Source of the DNA: Struthio camelus
Lineage: Eukaryota > Chordata > Aves > Struthioniformes > Struthionidae
Reading direction: 5' to 3'
Length of the DNA: 64,000 bases
Assembly: GCF_040807025.1 (NCBI RefSeq)
Contig: NC_090954.1
Span: 17,984,501 to 18,048,500, forward strand
This document shows positions 37,681 through 50,584 of this stretch, in pieces. The notes under the pieces were generated by a model. It searched no databases and was not told the origin of the DNA. It was given only the letters and a program-made list of their open reading frames with translations. The stretch's first letter is position 1, and each line of letters starts with the position of its first letter. The position numbers were made by a program, and so were the translations under genes.

Positions 37681-40600
37681 TGCTCGTACAGCACAACTGG
37701 CTTTTGCTGGTACGCATAAATCTGAGTGACTAGCTTTTAAAGTTGAACATTTTTGTGTACTTCATTTATAAGTAATAATGAGTGTGGGCGCAACGGCAAG
37801 GCAAAGTCTGGCAAGATGAGGTGCTAGAGAGGACCAATTTTAATTATGATTCCATGACAGATGAAGCAAATCTAAGAATTTGGTTCCCAGAGATCTGGTG
37901 AGCAGCCAGACAGCTCATCACAACCAACAAGGGGTGTTTTCACTTTCTTCCTCAGTCCTTTTTCTGTTCCTGACACTCCTCATTGTCACTGGTGCGCTAC
38001 TGACTGCTGAGAGCCCTGTTAACTCAACTGTAAATTAACTCAGCAGAAAAATCTGGATACTTTTCTGTTGTGTTACTGAATTGAAGCAACTCATAGAAGG
38101 ATTTGGAGGATGCAAAAGGGGAGGGTAGAACTGCAGGACAAGGAAGGAGTGTGAAGGATGGATGAAGGGAGAGACGCTTTTTAGGGGAGTGACAGACTGT
38201 TAGCCTGGCTCAACTGCCTATGGGTTTGTGCTGTCGATCTGACACGGTTCTTCCCCCCCCTCCCCTGCACCAGCATGCGTTCCCTTACAGTCATGTGGTG
38301 ACCCAGGTTAAGAAATTGCACTGACTGAAAACTGATCTTTTTCAAATGCTTTTTTTGTTGCATTCTAAGGGAATCCTGATGCTTTATCCATACAGCGAAG
38401 ATAAATACTTTGCTGGGATGTGCAACTCTTGTAGTGCAAAACAAACAAACAGACAAAAAAAAACAAAAAAAACCCAACCCTTACTGCTACTATCAATATG
38501 TAATATGAAATGGTAAATGCCTACATTCTTGAAGAAACCTAAGTATGATTACAGCTAGTGATAGATAATAAAGTGCCATGATTATAGCACTTTAAGCATT
38601 TAGAGCTGAGGCAGTGCTTATGCTTTGACAGCAGGTAGTTAAAATTTAATTTTTCTCTCTACAGGGTTATAATGGCTACCTCTATCTCCATGCCCTATCT
38701 CCAGGTCTAACACACAAGTGGAAGTTCATGTAGCCTATGAACTTGCACTTGATGTTAGACCTGTATTTTTTTCTTAACAAATCCAGATGTGTGCTAGTGC
38801 CAGACAATTCCTTTCTAATTCTTGATTTTTAGCGTTTGGGCAAAAATGTCTCACTTATCAAATTCAGATCCTTTTCAATTTTAAGGAATTCAGACATATG
38901 CTAGTGTCGCACTAAGGAATTTAGCATGTGCTAAGAATTTAGATGTGCTCTAATGATCTTTGGAAAGCTATGCGCATCTACTATTGAATAGTGCGGCCTC
39001 TGCTCTGGGAGACTGGGCCAGCTGTCTGCAGTCTGTTGGTGCTGTTGCTGGCTTGAGCAATCCATCCTCCTCTTCCTTCTTAGGGGAAAAAAACATGAAC
39101 GCTCATCTGACAGTTGAATGAGCTGACTCTATTTGCTGAGGAGTTTGACGATTAATCCTGGCGTCACCCCTGATGCTAATGTGAGGGAAGTAGTTTTGCC
39201 CTATTTGGTTAGGATTAGCTCGGCTACAGTCTAGGTGGATTACAGGGAATATGCTGCGCTTCTGTGCAACCTGATCCAGGGCAGAGGACGGGATGCAGTA
39301 ACGCACCATTTCTCTCCGTATTCGTGGACTTGCTAGCCAACTTTTTTGCTGCCCTGAGCTTGATTCCATAACCACGGTTTTGATTCGCTGAGATATTTAA
39401 GATGAATATATAATCCCTTGGGTTTTTTCTTTGAATTCAATCAGCTTCTAAGACCAGGATGACATAAAGTTTATTCCACTGTGAGTTACTTCTCTAATTT
39501 CTTAATGGTATGTAATTAGCGTGGAGTTACTTAAGCCAGCATATCTGCCACGTTTCAAGCCAAGAGCTAGAATGAAATACAGAATCTTTAGAGACTTAAA
39601 GCTTGTTTTTTGGCAGGCTATTATAATCCTTGAAACCAGTAATAATAAAACAATAACCACCAGGCATTCTGTTACAGCGAAAACTGAAGGGAGAGGATCA
39701 TTAAGTGCTGACCCACCTATAGCTTTCCCGTGCTGTTTGTGGCGTGGGTTGGTTAGGTATGTACTGTCTGCAGGACTGGCAGGCTTGGCTCTTAGTTCAG
39801 CTCCCCGAGCCTGACCTTGCAGAAAGCTGCCTGTGTCCTTACAAGGACCTAGATTTCAAAGTCACTTAATAGTAATGTAGGAAGGCTTGTCTGTTCTCAT
39901 TAGCTCTGCGATTTCCAGCAGGGAATGGCCGGTACAGTTGAAGTGAAATGCTTTTCTGTTTGACTGTGTTGATGCCAGTAAGAGGTTATTGTCATGACCA
40001 CAGAAGAGAATTTGGCCTTTAGAGATTAGGCTCTGTTTTAATTTTATTTCATTTTATAAAAGCTTGCAATCTTTTTATTATTTGCTGAGAGGGAGTGCTA
40101 GAAATCTGGCCTTTGGTTTTAAAAAAGTATAGGAGAATGTTGCTATTTTTTCCTTAAAGCTCAGAGGCATTGCTAGCTGAGTTGACTTACCTGACGAACA
40201 AGAGACTGACTAGAGGGTGAGATGAACTTGATGATAACATGGAGCTGTTTGGAGGAAGCTTCAGCAGACCTCTCCTAAGCAAAGAAAACATGTAAAGATG
40301 CTCGATACTTGATATTTTTGTCTAAAATTGCTCTCTTATAAGAAATATTTTAGAAAAGTAGGTCTTACTGCTTCAAAGGGATTCAGAATAGTTGACATAA
40401 TCTTGCTCTCAGGAGCTGCTATAGGTATGAGGAAGAAGTGGGGTTGGAAGAAGAAATAGAAATACCAAGGTTCTCAGCAAGACAAAGAAACAGTTAGTCT
40501 AAGGCGTATGTTGATCAACATCTCTGGAGTATATTGGAAGGAGGAGGATAGTTTTCTTTGCAAGGAGGTTCCTCTGCTCTGGAAAAGCACTCTTCTCTCA

Positions 40601-41708
40601 AGACACACTATAAACAAAAGTGAATTAGTAGCTAGATTCTAGTAGCAAGATTTGGCATGTTTTACAGGTGAGGTTAAAAATTTGTAAAGCTTGGCTTCTA
40701 AAGTAAAACCCATCAGTTATGGAGCAGGAGCTTGGTAATTAGGATAGGAAACCACCACTTGCATAGTTTTTGCAAGAAAGCATATCTAAATGTGGGAAAT
40801 GTAGAGGCAGTGGCGTTCAGTGGGTAGTGCCTTCCTCTAAAGAAAGCCAATTGTGGCAGATAAAAAGAAATGGAAATGGTAAGAACCGACTTGTGTGTGA
40901 TCCCACAAACATTTTCAATGCATTAAGACAGAAGTGTAGCGTGAACAACAACAAGAAGTACTGTTAGATGCCACCTGCATTTTGGGCACAGTTTCACAAT
41001 ATCTAAAGTCCAGAGCGTATGTTGGGGTTCCTGGCAATATCCTTCTTCTATCTCAGAGCTCGTATTTATACGCTTGATCATCAGCGCTTTTTTTTTTTTT
41101 ATTGTGGTGGTGGAGGCAATAAAATACTCATGTGACTATATGGATATACTTTCAATTGACAAACACTTATAATATGAAATATGAGCAGCAGCAATGAAAT
41201 GCTGTCTATGCTGTGTCTTTGCTTACCAGAAAGACATGCTGTGTGTTTTGAACACAGGAGTAACTAAAAAGCTTCTCATGTCTGGTACCTCTCTAAAGGC
41301 CAGTTGGAGACAAGGTACTTCAAAAAATATTTATATGATGCACTTCATGAACTAGAAACTTGGTTAACTGCCTCAGACTAAAATGTATGGCTGGCTGTTC
41401 TCCACAAGGAATTCACAGCAGAATAACTGTGTCAATTATCCCATAATAAAAGATGGCAGTTTAACACACATGTATATTTAAAGATGCCACGTTGCTTTTT
41501 TGGCAGCCATTTATAATGTGTAATCAGGCCATGGTTTTTTGCCTGTACTTAACTGTCGAGCCTTTCCATTGTCTTTGAAGAGTTGATACTGATTAAATCC
41601 ATGAACTCACGTTCATACATAGCCTCAAATAATACCCCTTGCAACAATATTTGGGTTGTAAACAGTCCTGGGAAATGTGTTTTCATAAGCAGTTTTCCTT
41701 GAATTCTT

Positions 41709-41731
41709 AAAAAAAAAAAAAAAAAAAAAAA
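41709..41731. repeat. Poly-A tract (A23)
   Basis: 23 A, with a complementary T-run about 30 bases downstream (41762-41777), so the two can pair. Confidence 0.95.
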
Positions 41732-44700
41732 GATGAGGACACATTGCGTGTGTGTGTGGTGTTTTTTTTTTTTTTTTCCCCTGTCTTAACATTTTATATT
41801 TTGGGTAAGATTAAAACGTTTGTTCTAGCCAGGAGACAAGATGCAATTGAAAATATCATGAAATATATTGTTGTAGTAACAGTGCAAGAAACTGTCCTCC
41901 TCCTCAACCCTCTACACCAATCTAACAAGCTTTAGGATACTCGTGGTGGTTTGCCTGTAGTCAATTGCTGCTTGTCCTGAGCCTGAAGAGTACTTTCCTC
42001 TCAGCGGCACTGCTCCGGCGTCTTGAATAGGGGCAGTACCAAAACCATAATCCTTCTCCCAGTTTGATCTGCACTGCAGTCCTTGGATCTCTGGCCTGTG
42101 CCGCTCCTTTGGCTGGACTGTTTTCTTTCTTGCTGACCTCAGTGCTGCACATACACGTTTTCAGCAGGCTTCTTGTGCCACTTTGGGCTCTGCGTGAAGA
42201 CTGCGAGTGGATTTTAAGCTGGGTGAGATACATGAGGAAAGGGAATGTAAAGAGCAAGTGGCATATAACTTCTACGTTAGCACTGATTTTCACTGTTGGC
42301 AAAACATATTGCTAGTGCATTATGAAGGATCATTCAAAATAAATCAAAACTAAATGATGGTTATTGGAGTAAATCAGTGAAGCTCACTTGGTGATGCAAA
42401 TAGCATTTTTGCTGTCTTCAAATAAGGTAGCAAATGTCAATAGTTGCTGATTCACATTTACTCCTGTTGAATGTGGGAAGTACTGAAAGTTATGTTTTGT
42501 ACTTTTTACAGTTCTGCTGGTAAATGCAGTTCAGAATCGTTTATTGGTGGCTTAACTACATAGCAAATCAGGGCTTTGTTCCTTAGGATGAAAAAGGTGA
42601 TAAAGCTACTGTTAACCCAATAGTTTCCTCCTCTTAATTCTTTATGTAAGAATTTAAGTCATCTTTACATAGCTGAGTTTGCTCCTATCTGGACAAGATT
42701 TGAAGCTTGACAGACAAGTTGCTGTCACATCAAAGGGCAGTGAAGTAGCATTTCCAGAACTGTCCTAGGCCCTGAATAAAAGCAAGGCAGCTGCAATGGG
42801 ACTGTCTTTGGGCAAAGAACAGGCAAGACTATAGCAATGCTCTGCTACCTGCCTAGGGTATGTTTTGTGCTCCCATCAGAACAAAGAGCCTGCTAACATT
42901 GCTGTTTGGGATCAGGAGCATAAATAGCTATAAAACTCAGTAAAAAAGTGGAGTTTGTAATGTGAAAATATGCCAAGCAGGCAGTCCTCCTGAAACTGCT
43001 ATACAGAGACCTCAGTCAGCAATTAGCGCAGTGCTAGTAGGAGGTAAATCAGGGAGTAGCATACAAACTATGTGCATGTAAAAACAAAGCCTCCTGTACT
43101 TCCCTTGCCCCCTTCCAAATACGTTTCCAGACTAATAAATCTTGATTTGTATGTTGGGAATCTAGATGAATTCAGTGTTGCCGTCCTAGAGTTGTCTACT
43201 TTCTTTCTCTTTCACTTCTAACATCGTGTGAATAAAGGGAGCAGGAATTGGTAATGTTGCATAAATGATGTGTTTATTGTCAGACTGGCTTTTTTTTTTG
43301 TCTTTTCCAAACTAGAAACAGAACATGCTGGTAGAAATATGGCAGCATCCACTGCTTCTCAAAGAGCTGGGATATTGTTTAATTGCAATAGACCCTGTGC
43401 AAAGTGAAAATTCGCAGTGCCTGCTGAAGTCGGATTGCAGCCTGAACCACGAGTAATTCTTCTTTAGAGACCTCTGAATGGTCAGCCCAATGCTCGCTCT
43501 GCTGCCACTGATTGAATTCTGAGTGCTTTTTGTCTTTACTGTCTATATGGTAATGAGTATGTTCCTGAGCATTGATGTAGAGCAATCGTTCAAGATGTTT
43601 CTTGTTGCCAAAATCTCAAAATATTTATCTTTCTTACAGTAGCTGCTGGTTTGTTGCTGTAAGAGCTGTGCCACTATATTTTAGAGGAAAAAGTCTGTCC
43701 TGTAGACCTCTTTATCTTGAGGCATCTTGCCAATGCAAACTGTTGCCACCCACATTCTATAGACAGCCTTTCAAAGGAGGAAAAGTGCAGCCTGCAAGAA
43801 CAGAGAGAAACCTTCCAGTTCCTAATCTCCCAAATATGTCAAGAAACTAGTCTAACTACTCAGTCTGGATGTTTGGTAGATGGTAGACAATTTATCCCTT
43901 ACTGTGAGGAATCCTCTTATTCCACGGTAGTCTAACCGCTCTGAGTGCAGAGAGAGATCTGACTTGATCTTAGCTGATTTATTCAGGCTGTACAGGTGGT
44001 GAACTGCTTCTGATCCTAGAAGAACTGAAAGCAAAATTAAAAAGCAACCTCAACCCTTTAAAGTAGAAAACATTTGAATGAAACCTTAGACTTGCACGGA
44101 TAAATTCCAGCTGCTGAATGCTTTTATTTTGGTAGTGTTGCACTTTTCGCATCAAGTTGTACCTTACTCTTATTTCGTTTCTGCTTAATCTGTTCTGGAA
44201 AGCATGCGGGTTATAAGGACTGGCAGGCAAGTTAATGTTGTGAGAAGCCTTAACTCCCATTTCCTGACTTTTAACCTTGAACTATCTCAGGAATTTTGCA
44301 TTTGAATGATTAAGAAGGTATGACTGACCTCCTGCCTCTCTCCTGCTAGCAGAGCCAGTTTTTTAACCTCTGTGAATGATCTAAAATCTGTAAGTGGTTT
44401 TTGATAGTCTTTTCCTTACAAATAGCTTCGTTCTGTGCTTCCAAAGGCAGAATGCTCTGTACTGAAAGGAAACGCATGGGCAAGTAGACTGTCACTGAGC
44501 AAAGTAGAGCTTGTAAACAGAAAAGTCTTTTTAAAAATAGATGGAAAAAGCAAGCAACTCCTAAATGTTACTGATAGGTACTAGACATGATCGCTGCAGC
44601 TGGTGGGCTGTTAAATTGTGTACTATGTAACTCGGTGTTGTTGTGAATCTGTGTGTGAGTTTGAGTAATAGGGATGTATTTGCTTCAGTGTATCTAACTT

Positions 44701-47151
44701 TTCCCTTATGAAGGGATAAGAACTAGTAAGCTTTTGCATTTTCTCCAAAAGTTTAAAACAACGGAGAAGTGCTTAGATTTAGCCAGTTGAATTCTTCTGT
44801 ATCAAGGTTTGGAATGGTTGAAGTACAGGCTGTTGCCTGGTTTCAGACATCATGGATGTCAACTGATGGCTTTGTGTAGCATCTACCTGGGCAGCACATG
44901 GCAGTGATTTCTGTGGAAAAAGAAAAATTTGAGTAGGTAACTTTCATGCAAGAGAAGTGTTAAAGGCAGGAGAGTCTAAAAGGGCAAATTACATACAATT
45001 CAAGATCATCTTTATGAGTTGCCTTGGGTTATTTTCATGTCTTGGCCAGAGAGCAGTAGAGAACTTCAGTCTCATCACTGGGAGTTCCTGGGAGTCAATA
45101 AAACTGTTTAAAATGAAGGTAGTTGAGAAGATGAGCTCTGAGGTTCGGTGCTGGGCTTGCTTATCCAGAGGTGGCTCAGTGCATGGGAGCTCTGGGGCTG
45201 GGAGGAGACGCAGGATGGAAGAAATCTCTTTGGGAGGCTGGGGAGATGTGCAGTTGCCAGGGCACCAGAGGAAACCAGTTCCACTGAGAAAACAGCTCTG
45301 CAGTGTAAGTTGCTCGGGATGCTCTTTTGTTTTTTAGTATTTCTTTACAGTTACAACCTGTAAATCACTACTGATGATTTATACAGATTGTAACTTAAGC
45401 ATATTTATTTTGTATAGAGCAACAACTTTAAAATAAGCTGGTTTTGTCAGGCTTAACCCAGTTCTTAAAGGGATGTATTTCTGTTGCGGTTTACCCTTCA
45501 TCCCAGCAAGAACAGGACTGGTCTACAATGCCTTCCACGTTGACAGCCATTGAAATGGCGTCTCTTTTGGGCGACTAGACACTTAGGGTGGCTATTCCTA
45601 TGTGTGGGTCCCAGAATAATGTCCACCTTCTAAGTCTTCAAAATGTATTGGGCAAATTCCTTGGGATATAGTTAAGGAGCTTTTAAATTTTGTGGTTACT
45701 TTGTAAAGGTGTCTCTTACCTGGGATGCACTTTCCTAATCATAGTTTGTATCTGCTTATGGTGCTTCTGAATTACTTCTTTCTACCCCCTTGTGATTGCT
45801 GAGTTTTGGGTGTGATTGAAGATGGCATCTGGCTCCAGCCCTGCCTGGCATGTCACTTCTGTGGGAACTGGTTGTCAGGGAGGAGCTGTTTCTCACCGCC
45901 TTCTCCCTAGACTGCAGCTGGAGTGAGACTCCAGGGAGCCTTCTGCAGCACGTGGGAGTGTAGTGTCTGGGTGGGGAAAGTTTGCCAATGATACGTAAGT
46001 GAGGAGCTCTCAGCTGCCACTCCTCCAGCCTCCAAAGGTAGTTTATGTACTCTGAGAAGATGCTCTGAGGGAAAATCAAGTTACTATAGTGACGAATAGC
46101 GCCAATATTTTTGAGGGCTGGTTCAGGAGATTGAGTAATAAATGTGTAGGAGTCTATTTCATAAAGGCTTTTGTAAAGAGTAGATTGCTACAGTCCTAGA
46201 AAATTGCTTTCTGAAAAAAGTGATAAATTTTTTTATGCTAAGTCTAAAAATAATCATCGTCTGTCTTGAGAATGGGATGACCTCATTAAAAACAAAGAAT
46301 CTTGTATGTCATTGTGTCAAGACTCCTGGCAACTATTATTTCTTGCAACAGCCTTCTGACTTGTAGCAGGAGTTTTACCCATTTAGTGGGTTCTTCAGTG
46401 CTTCCAAGCCGCAAGGTTCTCAGACAACCACCCCAGGGTCAAAGCTGGAACCCAGAGGCTGTTCCGGGCAGTTCTCTATTCTCACCTGTGCAGCACATCC
46501 CGTCACAGTACAAGCAGTAAGTTTTACTGGAGTGAGACATAAAGAAATGCTATGTGAAAACCTAAAAGTTGAAGTAGAAGCCATTAGAAAGAAAACTTGA
46601 CTCCAAGCTTCTCCCATAAAATGCTGGGTTCAAAAACTGTTCGGTTTAGTAAGAGGAATGGTATGACTGGAAATATTTGCCAGAACTCGCCGACTGTTAT
46701 CTTGTTTGACTTCTTGCCCATGAGACCTGAATGCTTCATACGCTCACTTAGTGTAGGAGGAAAGGAAGACTAGTGAGCAGTTGTTAAAGCTGTTAAGTTT
46801 TGGTGGCTAATGCTGTAGCTGCAAGAGATACGTTAAGTACCTGTGTGATCATGGTTTTACCTTTGTTCATTTTGCAGTGAGCTATTGCTATCAGTACAGT
46901 AAAGCGTCGGAAATCCCCTAGTCTGTAGTTTCACCCGTACAGATAATCATGGCTGATTTTATATAAGGTCATGTGTTCTGTGCTGAACCGATTAAAGTAA
47001 GGTCAATGAAAACAGCTTTATTGTTCTTTCAAGGTTTGAGGAACCTTGCAGCCATAGGGATTAGGTGGGTTTAAGAACATAAGAAACTTGATGGTCCATT
47101 GTTAGCTTATAAATGCTTAATGACTTTGTGACCTAAGCATACTGTTTGCAT

Positions 47152-47211
47152 TAATATATATACGTACACACACACGCGCACACACGTGTGTGTGCATGCC
47201 CGCGCACACAC
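47152..47211. repeat. Alternating purine-pyrimidine (TA/CA/CG/TG) tract
   Basis: Mixed TA, CA, CG and TG dinucleotides alternate almost throughout, centred on a near-palindrome around cacacacgtgtgtg (47178-47191). Such sequences favour Z-DNA or cruciforms. Confidence 0.85.
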
Positions 47212-48899
47212 AGAGCCATGAGCCTAACTGAAGAGCTTCATGTGGTTTTGTTTGAATTGCTGTAGGCCAGCAATTGGGCTAAAATTGAATAATTACAAAA
47301 ATAACGTTGCAGGTTAGTTTCTTTAAGAAATACAGAATTGATTGCTTTGTCATTGTAATATTAACTTCAAATTGTAAATGCTACAGTTCACCCATTTACT
47401 GCTTCGGTCAGAAACCTTTGTGATGTTACAGCTATGTTTAACAAACCTTCTGTCAATCCAAAACTTGTTATACAAGATTATTTGCCTTCAGTTTCCTGTG
47501 TAATGAATTTTTTTGATTGCCAACAATGGAGTTAAAGATTATAGAAAGGCTTTCTGAATCTTAGATGAAGAAGTTTCAATTTAATGGTGTTTGTTCATGA
47601 TAACAGTGGCTTCCAATTTTGCCTCTAAAAGAAGCTGCAGGTAACAGATGTAAAATAATAACAAAAAATAAACTCCTCTCATTAAAAATAGCATACTAAA
47701 TTAAGGCTCTGACCTGACTTTCTAACTCCCTGCTGTGGGAGAGGGATTTGAAAAGCATTTGATGTACAACTGCTTCAGGGCTGTTTGGGGCAAATCCTTC
47801 ACAAAGATGGACGATATTTCAGTGCATTTAAGTGGTTAGGGATGCGGACTGTCACTTTTCCCTCCTTACCTGTGCTCTCAGGGTTAATTTCTGAAACTGT
47901 TGTTACTTGACTTGCTGTGTGTGTTGGCTGAACAGAAGAAAATTCTTTGAGATTTGCAATCTCCCCTTGCCCTAAAGCCTGCTACTAGTTTCCAGTTATC
48001 TTGTTGAACAATTACACTTAATGAAGTCAGTTTGAATTTATTGAATGGAACTGAAGGAAAAAATAGCAGCATTAGAGATTCTGTTGACTATGTTGAAAAT
48101 GAAGAAAAGATGATGGAAAGTTATAAAACTAAGTTGATGTGTGCTGTGTTCCAAAATGACCCTAACTGAGACTTAGGTGATGAATGCCTTTTCCTCTGAG
48201 TAAGGGATAAGGCAGCCACAGGTAAGATGAACATGAGATGTGGATGAGTCGATACACGAGATGAACACCTGGGTGGTTTTTGGTGAGCTGGAAGGCCGAA
48301 GTTAGGCTATGGTTTACAAGCACCTTCCCTAGCTGAGGGATTATGTGCTCTTTGGGGTCCTGGCAGTGGTTTTTAAATGGGAAACTTGGTGATGGTTGAC
48401 AGGCTTCTGTCTCTTAGCAGGTACCTTAAAGTGTGAGTTGTGGGGGGAGTGGATAAAGCTGATCCACAACTGCTTCGGAGTCCAAGGTTTGAGTAGCAAT
48501 TGAAAAGGTGACCGTTTTAAAATACTCGCTCATCGTTTGGCCCCTGAATTCCAAACTGGTGTTGTATGTGCTTCTGAAGCAGCGTCGCTGTCCCACGGGT
48601 GACCAACTTGACCTGGTGGGTCCAGTTGTACAAAATTGAGCTACAGTAGCGTGAAGACTGCAGCCCTTGAGGCAAGGTGTAGGAGTCATAGGGTAAGCTC
48701 AGGAGCTGCTGTGCCTTGTACAAGTGCTAATGGGCCAGCTTATCAGGTGCTTTCAGTCGTGATGGTCCAGGGTGGTGTGCACAGCTTGGGGCATCAGAGG
48801 CCCACCAGCCTAGCCAGCCAGTGCTGGCTACTGGTACTAACCGAATTTCACCTGCAAAGGGTTGCGTACTTTTCCCTGCTCGTCCTCCAGACAGTGTTT

Positions 48900-48924
48900 T
48901 TTTTTCTTTTCAGAAAAGAAAAAA
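48900..48924. repeat. T/A hairpin with splice-acceptor look
   Basis: The arms ttttttctttt and aaaagaaaaaa are perfect complements around the loop cag. The pyrimidine run plus CAG also looks like a 3' splice site. Confidence 0.75.
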
Positions 48925-50484
48925 TAAAGGATTCCATAATTTCTATCTTCATTTTTACTTTGTAGTTTGGTTAGTGTGCAGCTGATTGTAACAGCTAATG
49001 AGACACCACAGCTCTCTGATACACTTATCTGCATCCCTTCCACTTTCCCTTGCCACTCTGTCTTTCAGAGCATCTCCTGCCAGGCTCTCCAAGGTCACTT
49101 AGTCATTGCTGCTTTCCCGTAGGATTCTGGGGAAAGACTTCCATGGCCCTGCTTAGACATGGGTGTGAAAAGGGCATGCGTAGTCAGATCTAAAGTGGAC
49201 CAGTGCAGTCTGGAGAGATTTTTTGCAATTTTTGGGCATTGTCATGTTCTGAAATTTTTTTTTTTAGAAAACTGGGGTAATGTCTGATAAAAGATGTGGT
49301 TAGACTTTGCTGTGTTTTCTTGATTAAAGATGGACCATTTCATTTATTGAACTGTTTTTCATTTGGAAGAAAAAGCAAAAGAATCATGTCTAAATTTTAA
49401 GGTTGATACTGTGTTTTTTTTGACCTGCACTTAATTGCTAATAGCCGGGAATAAGTGGCACATGTTGCTTGTCAATTGATTATAATGGGACTATATCTGG
49501 GGTTTTATTTTGAAATAATGGTTCTAACTTTTTGGTGTTGAGAAAACGTGATACTTAGTTAAGATATGTCTTGTTTCTCTCTTTAGTTGTCTTCAGTGAC
49601 AATTGTCTTAAGATGCTTTGGACTGCGGTTTGGCCCAAAGCCCTATTTTAGGTGCAAATGGGGCTCTGAAAATAGCTCGATTAGAGGGGAGAAGAAAAAT
49701 CTTCTCAGCCTGATCTTCTTTTCCTGGTTCAAAACTGAACTGCTTTATCTTGAAAGACCTGGACATGTATGTGGCTGTAAAAGAAATGTCAGTGCCACTG
49801 ATTCTCATGTTCTTGTATAAGACAGTCCCTTTACACTCTTTCAAAAAGCTCATTCTGATCATGCTGTATGTTTTTGTTCAGTCTCATGACATGGACCTGC
49901 AGTGGTGCACTCAAGAAAGAGCTGGCAGGATTTGAAGCTTTGGAATATTGAATTGTTCGTGTAACTGTAGATGGCAACTTAACATTCCTGCTCTTCAATA
50001 TCATGCTTTTTCAATTAATCTGAGAAAACGAAGACTTTGCTTGCTTGGCAATTATTTTTTGGCATCAAGAAGTCTAAAAGTGAAAATTCTTTTTGGTGAC
50101 TGGATGTGTAAAAATAAAGATCACTCCAGTTAGGTCTGATGAATGAGAACTATCTGATTTTTTTTGTACTTGGATAGGGCATCTGTAGCCGCAGCATTTT
50201 TCAAGCGCAGTTTCCATAACAGAAAGGCTTATATTACAGTGAGCACAGGACTGGAAATTCAACTTGCTGAAGGTCTGAGTGATGAGATTTTTATGTGAAA
50301 AGTATTTGTATTTATATGTATATTTATACATTGCGCCAATTTTATAAACTGTGATACTGCTGTGAGGTGTAAAATGGAGTGACGCTAGCTTTCTTTGGAA
50401 GTATTTCTAAGACACCAGATAAAGATGAGGATGCTCAATACCCTTCTCGCCGAGGGCTTTGTCTAAACCAGCAAAAGGAAGTGG

Positions 50485-50584
50485 GAAAGGTAACTTCTGA
50501 CCTAGTGCAAAATCTCTTTAGAGCAGACAGTTGTGAAAGGTAACTTCTGACCTAGTGCAAAATCTCTTTAGAGCAGACAGTTGT
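50485..50584. repeat. Perfect tandem duplication, 2 x 50 bp
   Basis: The unit gaaaggtaacttctgacc...gacagttgt (50485-50534) is repeated immediately and without a single difference (50535-50584). Zero divergence in an intron means a recent duplication, a length polymorphism, or an assembly artefact. Confidence 0.97.

Larger units (their letters stand above)
37681..50484 (+). other. WWC1: WWC1 intron 1, third segment; simple repeats only
   Basis: Contains an A-rich CAAA-type tract (38436-38476), T13 (41088-41100), A23 (41709-41731) closely followed by a T-run near 41762-41777, an alternating purine-pyrimidine tract (47152-47211) and a T/A hairpin (48900-48924). Otherwise nothing was recognised. 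Confidence 0.65.
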
